Shown piece after piece: positions 42,244 to 49,656 of a stretch of 64,000 nucleotides of DNA. Position numbers and translations under genes: made by a program. The stretch's first letter is position 1. The number at the start of each line of letters is the position of its first letter. A model generated the notes under the pieces. That model had not been told where the DNA came from, did no database searches, and worked only from the letters and a program-made list of their open reading frames with translations. The stretch covers positions 100,183 through 164,182 of the forward strand of contig NZ_FOSG01000013.1 in NCBI RefSeq assembly GCF_900114215.1. Reading direction: 5' to 3'. This stretch comes from Streptomyces mangrovi (GTDB lineage Bacteria; Actinomycetota; Actinomycetes; Streptomycetales; Streptomycetaceae).

Positions 42244-43254
42244 TCAGACCTTGCCGACGATGTCCACGACGAACACCAGCGTGTTCTCGGCCAGCTCCGA
42301 CTGCGGGTTCCCGCCGTAGGCGAGGTCCGGCGGGATGACCAGGAGGACCCGGTCCCCGACCTTCTTGCCGACCAGGGCGTCGTCCCAGCCCTTGACGACC
42401 TTGCCGGTGCCGATCTGGAAGGCGGTGGCGCCGCCGTGGTCCCAGGAGGAGTCGAACTTCTTCCCGTCCTCCCACTTGACCCCGGTGTACTGGGCGATCA
42501 GGCCGTCACCGGCCTCCACCTCGGGCCCGTCGCCCTCGATCAGCACCTGCTCCTTCAGCTTCTCGGGGGCCTTCTCGCCCTTGGGGACGGTGATGGTGGC
42601 GGCCTTCTGCTCGTTGGCCTTCACCTCGGGCATGCCCTCGCCGGTGGCCGCCTGCTCACCCTCTGCCTCGGCCTTGGCGTCGGTCTTGGCGGAGGCGACG
42701 GCGTCGACCACCCAGACCATGCTGTCGGCTCCGTCGATCCCCAGCTGCGGGTTGATCGAGTCGCCCATGATCGCCTCGGCGGTGCCCTCGATCAGGACGC
42801 GGCTGCCGGCCCGCTCGCCGATCAGGGACTGGGCGACCGGCTCGGGAAGCCCCTGTGCCTCACCGAGACGGAGGACCTCCTGGCGGCGGGCGTCCCCCTC
42901 GGAGGCGCCCTCCGGCTGCTGCTTCCAGGTGTTGATCAGTTCCTGGCCGTTGCTGGTCATCAGGATGTCGATGCGGACGAAGTCGCCCTCGGCGAGCTTG
43001 TCGCCCTTGCCCTCGGCGACCGTCCGCACGGCGGCCTCGTCGGGGGCCTCGGCGTCCTCGGCGACGGTGAGCTCGGGCTCCTCGCCGACCTTGCCGGAGA
43101 CCTTCGTGGCGGCTTCGGAGGAGCCGTCGGACCCGTCGGAGCCGCACGCCGCGGTGAACAGCATGGCGGGCACGACCAGGGCCGCGGCGACGCGGCGGCC
43201 GACCTTCGCCAGGGGGCGGGGGTGTGGGGGGCGTCCCCCTCGAGATTGCAGCAT
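42244..43254 (-). CDS. lipoprotein with tandem FKBP-like domains
   Basis: 336-residue surface lipoprotein: signal with lipobox (MLFTAACGS, Cys about 37), then a degenerate FKBP-like domain (about 60-190) and a well-conserved one (about 225-336, IAQYTGVKWEDGKKFDSSW, VKGWDDALVGKKVGDRVLLVIPPDLAYG). The first domain lacks the IPPxxAYG signature and most pocket aromatics, so only the second is likely catalytic. The Ala/Glu linker between them is acidic. Probably folds secreted proteins after export. Confidence 0.9.
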   Translation of the reverse strand: MLQSRGGRPPHPRPLAKVGRRVAAALVVPAMLFTAACGSDGSDGSSEAATKVSGKVGEEPELTVAEDAEAPDEAAVRTVAEGKGDKLAEGDFVRIDILMTSNGQELINTWKQQPEGASEGDARRQEVLRLGEAQGLPEPVAQSLIGERAGSRVLIEGTAEAIMGDSINPQLGIDGADSMVWVVDAVASAKTDAKAEAEGEQAATGEGMPEVKANEQKAATITVPKGEKAPEKLKEQVLIEGDGPEVEAGDGLIAQYTGVKWEDGKKFDSSWDHGGATAFQIGTGKVVKGWDDALVGKKVGDRVLLVIPPDLAYGGNPQSELAENTLVFVVDIVGKV

Positions 43255-43395
43255 CTGTCCAACTCGTGGTGTAGGAGGTGTCCGGGCGTTCCGGGCGTGC
43301 CGGCCACTCTACGGGCCGCCCGGCCCACCTCCCACAACTCGCGGAAGGGCCGATTTCGTTCCCGGGCCGGGTGCGGATCGAGCCCGAGTCCGCGC

Positions 43396-43428
43396 CCCGG
43401 GGCCGTGGCGGTGTGCCACGGCCCCGGG
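43396..43428 (-). terminator. terminator after pafA
   Basis: Perfect 14-bp stem (CCCGGGGCCGTGGC and complement) with a 5-base loop, 17 bases after the pafA stop. It separates pafA from the FKBP lipoprotein gene downstream. Confidence 0.8.
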
Positions 43429-43445
43429 CGCGCTGCCCTCCGGGC

Positions 43446-44807
43446 TCACATGCCGGAGATGAGCTTCTCCACGCGCTCGTCCACCGAGCGGAACGGGTCC
43501 TTGCACAGCACCGTGCGCTGGGCCTGGTCGTTCAGCTTCAGGTGCACCCAGTCCACCGTGAAGTCGCGGCGCTGCTCCTGGGCCCGGCGGATGAAGTCGC
43601 CGCGCAGCCGGGCACGGGTGGTCTGCGGCGGCACGGACTTGCCCTCGAAGATCTTCACGTCGTTGCAGATCCGGGCGGCCTGTCCCTTCCGCTCCAACAG
43701 GTAGTACAGCCCCCGGCGGCGGTGGATGTCGTGGTACGCGAGGTCTATCTGGGCGATCCGGGGGTGGGACATGGTGATGTTGTTCTTGGCCCGGTACCGC
43801 TCGATGAGCTGGTACTTCATCACCCAGTCGATCTCGGTGTTGACCTTGTCGAGCTCCTGGGTGCGCACCGCCTCCAGGGTGCGGCCCCACAGCTCCAGCA
43901 CCTGGTCCACCACGCCCGTGCGGATGCCCCGGCGCTCGCAGAAGTCGGCGGCCTTCTCGTAGTACTCCTGCTGCACCTCCAGCGCGGACGCCTCCCGCCC
44001 GTTGGCCAGCCGGACCTTGCGCCGGCCGGTGATGTCGTGGCTGACCTCGCGGATCGCCCGGATCGGGTTCTCCAGGGTGAGGTCGCGCATGACCGTGCCG
44101 GCCTCGATCATGCGCAGCACCAGATCGGTGGCGCCGACCTTGAGCAGCATGGTCGTCTCGGACATGTTGGAGTCGCCGACGATGACGTGGAGGCGGCGGT
44201 AGCGCTCGGCGTCGGCGTGCGGCTCGTCGCGGGTGTTGATGATCGGGCGGGACCGGGTGGTGGCGGAGCTGACGCCCTCCCAGATGTGCTCGGCGCGCTG
44301 GCTGACGCAGTAGACCGCGCCGCGCGGGGTCTGGAGCACCTTGCCGGCGCCGCAGACGAGCTGCCTGGTCACCAGGAACGGGATGAGGACGTCGGCCAGG
44401 CGTGAGAACTCCCCGTGCCGGGCCACCAGGTAGTTCTCGTGGCAGCCGTAGGAGTTGCCGGCCGAGTCGGTGTTGTTCTTGAACAGGTAGACGTCGCCCG
44501 CGATGCCCTCCTCGTGGAGGCGTCGCTCGGCGTCGACGAGGAGTCCTTCGAGGATGCGCTCGCCCGCCTTGTCGTGGGTGACCAGCTCGGTCACGTTGTC
44601 ACACTCCGGAGTGGCGTACTCCGGATGCGATCCCACGTCCAGGTAGAGGCGGGCGCCGTTGCGGAGGAAGACGTTGCTGCTGCGGCCCCATGACACGACA
44701 CGGCGGAAGAGGTACCGCGCCACTTCGTCAGGAGACAGGCGCCGCTGTCCCCGAAACGTACACGTGACGCCGTACTCGTTCTCCAGCCCGAAGATTCGGC
44801 GGTCCAT
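43446..44807 (-). CDS. pafA: Pup--protein ligase PafA
   Basis: 453-residue ATP-dependent ligase that joins the C-terminal glutamate of Pup to lysines of target proteins. Glutamine-synthetase-like fold: RRIFGLENEYGVTCTF start (metal/nucleotide residues), HPEYATPECDNV, YKNNTDSAGNSYGCHENYL-like (LFKNNTDSAGNSYGCHENY) and TRDEPHADAERYRRLHVIVGDSNMSE. Distinguished from its paralog Dop by length and the lack of the extra Dop loop. Ten bases separate it from the MFS stop upstream. Confidence 0.97.
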   Translation of the reverse strand: MDRRIFGLENEYGVTCTFRGQRRLSPDEVARYLFRRVVSWGRSSNVFLRNGARLYLDVGSHPEYATPECDNVTELVTHDKAGERILEGLLVDAERRLHEEGIAGDVYLFKNNTDSAGNSYGCHENYLVARHGEFSRLADVLIPFLVTRQLVCGAGKVLQTPRGAVYCVSQRAEHIWEGVSSATTRSRPIINTRDEPHADAERYRRLHVIVGDSNMSETTMLLKVGATDLVLRMIEAGTVMRDLTLENPIRAIREVSHDITGRRKVRLANGREASALEVQQEYYEKAADFCERRGIRTGVVDQVLELWGRTLEAVRTQELDKVNTEIDWVMKYQLIERYRAKNNITMSHPRIAQIDLAYHDIHRRRGLYYLLERKGQAARICNDVKIFEGKSVPPQTTRARLRGDFIRRAQEQRRDFTVDWVHLKLNDQAQRTVLCKDPFRSVDERVEKLISGM

Positions 44808-44816
44808 GAATGAACT

Positions 44817-46112
44817 TTACGCCTGATGCCCGGTTTTGAAACCGGCTCCGGCGCCCCCGTTCCGATCACTTTCCATCCGGGCGACGGCGCCGGAGGACGG
44901 GGCAGAGGGCGGGGTGGGGGCCGGGGGCGCGACCAGGGCGGGAGCCGCCAGGACACGCCGGGTGGCCAGCAGGACCAGCAGCGCGGCCAGGCCGCCCGCG
45001 CCGGCGACGAGGAAGCCCGCCGGCGCCCCGCCCCGTTCGATGACCGGGCCCACCACGGCCGTCCCCGCCGCGGCTCCGACGCCGAAGGACGTCACCAGCC
45101 AGGAGAACGCCTCCGTGACCGTGCCGACCGGTGCGTGCCGGTCCACCACCACGAAGGCGCAGGCCAGCGCGGGGGCCAGGAAGAGGCCCGCGACCCCGGC
45201 CAGGAGGGTCATCGCCACGGGGCCCGGCGCCAGCGCCAGCGGCAGATAGCCGGCCGCCAGGGCGGCGATCAGGACACGCAGCCGGGTCTCGGGCTCCCCC
45301 GCCCAGGTGCGGGCTCCGTAGGCCAGGCCGCCGACCAGGGCGCCGGCGCCCAGCGCCGAGAGCAGATAGCTGGAGATCAGCTCGTCGCCGTGGCCGTCGG
45401 CGTAGGCGACCGCGGCCACCGCGATCGTCCCCAGGGCGAGGCCGACGAAGAAGAACGAGCCGAGCAGGGCGAGCAGGCCGCCGGAGCGCAGAGCCCCCAG
45501 CCAGTGCGCCTCGCGCGGTTCGGAGCGCCAGCGGCGGGAGGGCGGCGAGACCACCACCGACAGGGCGCCGAGCACTCCCAGGGCGTTGATCACCAGCAGG
45601 GCCGCGGCCTCGCTCCAGAGGGCCACCAGCACCGTGACGGCCAGCGGCCCCAGGGTGAACATCACCTCCTGGGCCACCGCGTCCAGCGCGTAGGCGGCGT
45701 GCACCCGGTCGGGGTGCTTCAGGACGGACGGCCACAGGGCGCGCAGGCCGCCTTCCAGGGGCGGGGTGAACAGGCCTGCGACGGCCGTCGCGGCGTAGGC
45801 GACGGGCAGGGGTTCGACGCCGGCGAGGGCGAGGGCGGCCATACCGAGGCCGGAGAGCAGCGCGGCAGGCAGCATCACCCTCGGTTGGCCCCACAGGTCC
45901 ACCGCGCGGCCCAGCAGCGGCTGGCCGACGGCGTTGGACAGTCCGTAGACGGCCGACAGCACGCCCGCCAGGGTGTAGCTGCCGCCTTCCGCGCGGACGA
46001 ACAGCACGATCGCCAGGGCGGCGGTGGCGTTCGGCAGCCGGCCGAGCAGGGTGCCGGTGAGCAGCCGCGCGGCGTGTCTGACGCGCAGCAGTTCGGCGTA
46101 GCCCGTCGCCAT
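44817..46112 (-). CDS. MFS transporter
   Basis: 431-residue major facilitator with 12 predicted membrane segments (for example ALAIVLFVRAEGG, LLSGLGMAALALAGV, FFFVGLALGTIAVAAVAYA). The loop motif GQPLLGRAVDLWGQPRVM corresponds to MFS motif A. Substrate unknown; sugar or drug efflux are possible. It ends ten bases before pafA, so it may extend pafA transcription. Divergent from a LacI-family gene with a shared operator region at 46158-46192, which predicts its induction by the same ligand. Confidence 0.9.
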   Translation of the reverse strand: MATGYAELLRVRHAARLLTGTLLGRLPNATAALAIVLFVRAEGGSYTLAGVLSAVYGLSNAVGQPLLGRAVDLWGQPRVMLPAALLSGLGMAALALAGVEPLPVAYAATAVAGLFTPPLEGGLRALWPSVLKHPDRVHAAYALDAVAQEVMFTLGPLAVTVLVALWSEAAALLVINALGVLGALSVVVSPPSRRWRSEPREAHWLGALRSGGLLALLGSFFFVGLALGTIAVAAVAYADGHGDELISSYLLSALGAGALVGGLAYGARTWAGEPETRLRVLIAALAAGYLPLALAPGPVAMTLLAGVAGLFLAPALACAFVVVDRHAPVGTVTEAFSWLVTSFGVGAAAGTAVVGPVIERGGAPAGFLVAGAGGLAALLVLLATRRVLAAPALVAPPAPTPPSAPSSGAVARMESDRNGGAGAGFKTGHQA

Positions 46113-46157
46113 GGGTCGGCCCCTCTTCCCCGGAGTCCTCCGGCGGTCTGCGGAAGT

Positions 46158-46192
46158 GTTACGTATAACCTGCTCCGTCATACGTACCATGA
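46158..46192. promoter_or_regulatory. paired TACGTA operators between MFS and LacI genes
   Basis: Two palindromic sites: GTTACGTATAAC (46158-46169) and TCATACGTACCATGA (46178-46192). Their TACGTA cores are 21 bp apart, two helical turns, so dimers would lie on one face of the DNA. It is the natural target of the adjacent LacI-type protein. Confidence 0.65.
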
Positions 46193-46259
46193 ACCAGCCC
46201 CCGGGTCCATGCCGGACCGGGCGCCGCCCGTACCGTCCGTCCACTCCGGGAGCCGGCCA

Positions 46260-47405
46260 GTGACCACCGACCGACCCCGGCCCACGAGCCGGGACGTGGC
46301 GCGTGCCGCCGGGGTCTCGCAGGCGGCCGTCTCCCTGGTGCTGGGCGGCAAGTGGCGCGGCCGGGTCTCGCCGGGCAAGGCGGCGGCGGTGCGGGAGGCG
46401 GCACGGGAGCTGGGCTACCGGCCGAACCTGGCCGCGCGCAGTCTGCGGCTGGGGCGCACCCGCACCGCGCTGCTGGTGGTCCCGGCGCTCACCAACGAGT
46501 TCTTCGCCCGGCTCCACGCGGGCGCCGCGCGGGTGGCCGCCGAGCACGGCTTCGGGGTGGTGCTCTACCCGTCTCCGGAGGGTGTCGGGCCCGCCCGGGA
46601 TCCCTTCGACTCCGCCGGCGCCGCCCTGGACGGCGTGATCGCCTCCTCGATGGCCTCCGAGGCGCTGGCCGCCCTGCGCTCCGGCGGTGAGCTGCCGCTG
46701 GTGATGCTCGACAGCGAACCGGAGAACACCCAGGCGGCGGCCACCGTCAACCTCGACATCGCCGACGGCATGCGCCAGGCGGTGGGGCACCTGCTGGAGC
46801 TGGGCCACCGCCGGGTGGCCCACATCGCCGCGGCGGTGGACTCCTGGACCTTCGAGGTGCGGTCCGCGGCACTGACCGAGGCTCTGGAGGCGGCCGGCTG
46901 CCCGCCGCCGCCGGTCTGGACGGCCGGCCTGGACGTGGCCGACGGCACGCGTGCCGCCGCACGGGCGCTGGCGGCGGTCCCCCGGCCGACCGCGCTGGTG
47001 TGCGATGACGACGTGCTCGCCGCGGGCGCGTGCAAGGCGGTACGGCGGCTGGGGCTGCGGGTACCGGAGGACGTCTCGGTGACCGGCTTCGACGATCTGA
47101 CGCTCGCCCGGGCGGTCGAGCCGGAACTGACGACGGTGCGGCTGCCCGCCGAGGAGGCGGGGGCGGCCGGGATGCGGGCTCTGCTGGCCGTGCTGGACGG
47201 CCGGAGGGAAGGTGCCGTGCCGGACGGCCGGAGGGAAGGTGCCGTGCCGGACGGCCGGAGGGAAGGTGCCGTGCCGGACGGCCGGACGCGGGAGGCCGGC
47301 GGCTCCGGTTCCCCCGCTTGGGTGACCAGCCTGCCGGTGCGGCTGACCGTACGGGGCTCCACCGCCCCTCCCCCGGGTACGCCCGTGGGCCCCGGCGGGC
47401 GCTGA
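46260..47405 (+). CDS. LacI family transcriptional regulator
   Basis: 381-residue repressor. The HTH is TSRDVARAAGVSQAAVSLVLGGKW (residues 8-31) with hinge PNLAARSLRLGRTRT, and the sugar-binding core follows: DGVIASSM, VMLDSEPEN, GHRRVAHIAAAVDSW, CDDDVLAAGACKAV, VTGFDDLTLA. A nine-residue unit DGRREGAVP is repeated three times near residue 312-338, unusual for the family and coded by a 27-bp tandem repeat. GTG at 46260 with GGGAG seven bases upstream. Divergent from an MFS gene, so it probably regulates that transporter. Confidence 0.92.
   Translation: MTTDRPRPTSRDVARAAGVSQAAVSLVLGGKWRGRVSPGKAAAVREAARELGYRPNLAARSLRLGRTRTALLVVPALTNEFFARLHAGAARVAAEHGFGVVLYPSPEGVGPARDPFDSAGAALDGVIASSMASEALAALRSGGELPLVMLDSEPENTQAAATVNLDIADGMRQAVGHLLELGHRRVAHIAAAVDSWTFEVRSAALTEALEAAGCPPPPVWTAGLDVADGTRAAARALAAVPRPTALVCDDDVLAAGACKAVRRLGLRVPEDVSVTGFDDLTLARAVEPELTTVRLPAEEAGAAGMRALLAVLDGRREGAVPDGRREGAVPDGRREGAVPDGRTREAGGSGSPAWVTSLPVRLTVRGSTAPPPGTPVGPGGR
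47195..47286 (+). repeat. 27-bp tandem repeat in LacI gene
   Basis: Three perfect 27-bp copies (47195-47221, 47222-47248, 47249-47275) and 11 bases of a fourth. Each codes DGRREGAVP. Identical copies indicate recent expansion or slippage. Confidence 0.95.
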
Positions 47406-47422
47406 GCGCCGCCGGGGCCCAC
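47385..47422. terminator. terminator with the lacI stop codon as its loop
   Basis: A 17-bp stem with a single G bulge; the 3-base loop is exactly the TGA stop (47403-47405). The left arm is coding. It lies between converging lacI and prcA (stop 47458) and can end both transcripts. Confidence 0.8.
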
Positions 47423-47457
47423 GGGACGCCCGACACAGAGCGGGAGGGGGGCGCAGG

Positions 47458-48252
47458 CTACTCCTCGGAGGCGGAGGACTCCCCCGAGGAGGCCCCGCCC
47501 GACGACTCTTCGGACGACTCGCCCGACGACTCGCCGGAGGAGGCGGACGTACCGCCCTCCTCCAGCAGCCGGGAGAGCTGCCCGCCGAGCACGCGCTTGA
47601 ACTTGCGCTGCTGGGGCCGGGTGCGGTCCAGGACGGCGACCTCCAGCTGGTCGGCCGTGAGGGTGCGCTCGCCGCCGTTGCTGTCCCGGCTCAGGGACTC
47701 CACCGCCAGCTTGAGGACCTCGGCCAGGGTCATCCCGTCCCGGTGGCGCTGTTCGAGGTAGCTTCCGATCTGGTCGGAGTTGCCGCCGACCGCCACCGAG
47801 CCGTGCTCGTCGACGATCGAGCCGTCGTGCGGCAGCCGGTAGATCTGGTCGTCCTCGGGGCCCTCCCCGACCTCGGCGACGATCAGCTCCACCTCGTACG
47901 GCTTCTCCGCCGCGCTGGAGAAGATGGTGCCCAGGGTCTGGGCGTAGACGTTGGCCAGGCCCCGCGCGGTGACGTCCGTGCGGGCGTAGGTGTAGCCGCG
48001 CAGGTCGGCGTAGCGGACGCCGCCGATGCGCAGGTTCTCGAACTCGTTGTACTTGCCCACCGCCGCGAAGGCGATCCGGTCGTAGATCTCGCTGACCTTG
48101 TGCAGTGCCCGAGAGGGGTTCTCGGCGACGAACACGATGCCGTCGGCGTACTGCAACACGACCACGCTGCGGCCGCGCGCGATGCCCTTGCGGGCGTACT
48201 CGGCGCGGTCCGCCATGGCCTGCTGGGGTGAGACATAGAACGGCGTCGACAC
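47458..48252 (-). CDS. prcA: proteasome subunit alpha
   Basis: 264-residue gating subunit of the 20S proteasome. The N-terminal YVSPQQAMADRAEYARKGIARG helix/gate and VVVLQYADGIVFVAENPSRALHKVSEIYDRIAFA match the family. The C-terminal 28 residues are almost only Ser, Glu and Gly (SSGESSGESSEESSGGASSGESSASEE), a low-complexity acidic tail. 22 bases after prcB, one transcript. GTG start with AAGGGA upstream. Tail DNA ends at the lacI-side terminator. Confidence 0.96.
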   Translation of the reverse strand: MSTPFYVSPQQAMADRAEYARKGIARGRSVVVLQYADGIVFVAENPSRALHKVSEIYDRIAFAAVGKYNEFENLRIGGVRYADLRGYTYARTDVTARGLANVYAQTLGTIFSSAAEKPYEVELIVAEVGEGPEDDQIYRLPHDGSIVDEHGSVAVGGNSDQIGSYLEQRHRDGMTLAEVLKLAVESLSRDSNGGERTLTADQLEVAVLDRTRPQQRKFKRVLGGQLSRLLEEGGTSASSGESSGESSEESSGGASSGESSASEE

Positions 48253-48274
48253 CGGCTATCGGTCCCTTCCTGAT

Positions 48275-49120
48275 CTAGAGCACAGGGGCCTGGGGCCCGT
48301 TGGGCGACTGGAGCCGGCCGTCGTGCACCGAGCGGGCGATCTCGGCGACCTCCTCCTCGGTGAGCCTGCGGAAGCCGTCCTCGGTGATCACCGTGACGAC
48401 GGGGTAGATCCGGCGCACCAGGTCGGGGCCGCCGGTGGCGGAGTCGTCGTCGGCGGCGTCGTAGAGGGCCTGGACGACGACCGTGGCCGCCTGCCGCTCG
48501 CCGAGGTCGTCGCGGTGCAGCTTCTTGAGCGAACCGCGGGCGAAGACCGAGCCGGAGCCGACCGCCGCGAAGCCCTGCTCCTCGGACCGCCCGCCGGTGA
48601 CGTCGTAGGAGAAGATGCGGCCCCTGCCCAGGCCCACGTCGTACCCGGCGAACAGCGGGATCACCGCCAGGCCCTGCATGGCCATGCCGAGGTTGCCGCG
48701 GATCATCGTGGACAGGCGGTTGGCCTTGCCCTCCAAGGACAGCTGGGTGCCCTCGACCTTCTCGAAGTGCTCCAGCTCCAGCTGGAAGAGCCTGACCATC
48801 TCCACTGCGAGCCCGGCGGTCCCGGCGATGCCGACGGCGCTGTACTCGTCGGCCGGGAAGACCTTCTCGATGTCGCGCTGGGCGATCATGTTGCCCATCG
48901 TCGCGCGCCGGTCGCCGGCCAGCACCACGCCGCCGGGGAAGGTGACCGCGACGATCGTCGTGCCGTGCGGCGCCTCGACGGCGCCCTTCACGGGCGGGAG
49001 CGGACGGTTGCCGGGGAGCTGCTCGGGCGCGTGCTCGGACAGGAAGTCCATGAACGAGGACGAGCCCGGCGTCAGGAAGGCAGCAGGCAGACGCCCTGTG
49101 CTACGGGTGTTGGCTTCCAC
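48275..49120 (-). CDS. prcB: proteasome subunit beta
   Basis: 281-residue precursor of the catalytic subunit. The 53-residue propeptide is cut before Thr54 in PHGTTIVAVTFPGGVVLAGDRRAT; a 53-residue propeptide is also what is known for S. coelicolor. The catalytic core continues with DEYSAVGIAGTAGLAVEMV, KANRLSTMIRGNL and GSGSVFARGSLK. The GTG at 49118-49120 follows GGAAGGAA by six bases; longer readings are non-conserved. A strong terminator (49194-49237) lies upstream, so prcBA needs a promoter in 49121-49193. Confidence 0.96.
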   Translation of the reverse strand: MEANTRSTGRLPAAFLTPGSSSFMDFLSEHAPEQLPGNRPLPPVKGAVEAPHGTTIVAVTFPGGVVLAGDRRATMGNMIAQRDIEKVFPADEYSAVGIAGTAGLAVEMVRLFQLELEHFEKVEGTQLSLEGKANRLSTMIRGNLGMAMQGLAVIPLFAGYDVGLGRGRIFSYDVTGGRSEEQGFAAVGSGSVFARGSLKKLHRDDLGERQAATVVVQALYDAADDDSATGGPDLVRRIYPVVTVITEDGFRRLTEEEVAEIARSVHDGRLQSPNGPQAPVL

Positions 49121-49193
49121 ACGTTTCCTTCCACCAGATCGTGAGACCGGATCTTGAGAATTCTGCACGGACCTTACCCGTGGCGGCGGATGT

Positions 49194-49237
49194 CATCCGT
49201 CCCGCACCCCCGCCGTCGCGGGGGTGCGGGACGGATG
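49194..49237 (-). terminator. terminator between pup and prcB
   Basis: Perfect 20-bp stem with a 4-base loop beginning eight bases after the pup stop. It should stop or strongly reduce transcription from pup into prcBA. Confidence 0.85.
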
Positions 49238-49245
49238 CGCACGCC

Positions 49246-49464
49246 TTACTCCCCGCCCTTCTGCACGAAGGAGCGCACGAAGTCCTCGGCGTTCTCCTCG
49301 AGCACGTCGTCGATCTCGTCCAGCACGGAGTCCACCTCGTCCGACAGCGCCTCCTGGCGCTCCTTGAGGTCCTCCGAAACCTGCGCGTCCTGCGCCTGCT
49401 CGTCGGTCTCCTCGGTGGAGCGTGCCGCCTTCTGCTGACCGCCGCCGGTGTCCTTGGTCGCCAT
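49246..49464 (-). CDS. pup: prokaryotic ubiquitin-like protein Pup
   Basis: 72-residue disordered modifier that ends in GGE: the terminal codon is GAG (Glu), directly followed by TAA. PafA needs a C-terminal Glu, so this Pup is ready without deamidation; many actinobacterial Pups end in Gln. The helical part, VDSVLDEIDDVLEENAEDFVRSFVQKGGE, contains the Arc-binding coiled coil. The start MATKDTGG is conserved; a GTG nine bases upstream is an alternative. It follows dop by 192 bases. Confidence 0.97.
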   Translation of the reverse strand: MATKDTGGGQQKAARSTEETDEQAQDAQVSEDLKERQEALSDEVDSVLDEIDDVLEENAEDFVRSFVQKGGE

Positions 49465-49656
49465 ATACCTCACCCCGCTCGGTTGGACGGTACAAGATCA
49501 GACCCTACAAGCCGGGCCTGACATCGGCCCTTCTCCTGCAAGTGGCTCTTTCCCGCTTCCCGCCATATCGCTGTCACTCCGCCGTCGCGGACGTCCGGAA
49601 GCCATCTCCATGATTCCCGCCTCCGGAGACGTTCAGCCGTCCCCTCTCCTCCCGGT

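Noticed and set aside
46209..46260. Upstream ATG start of the LacI regulator
   Set aside because: The added residues are not part of the LacI HTH family start; GGGAG supports the GTG at 46260.
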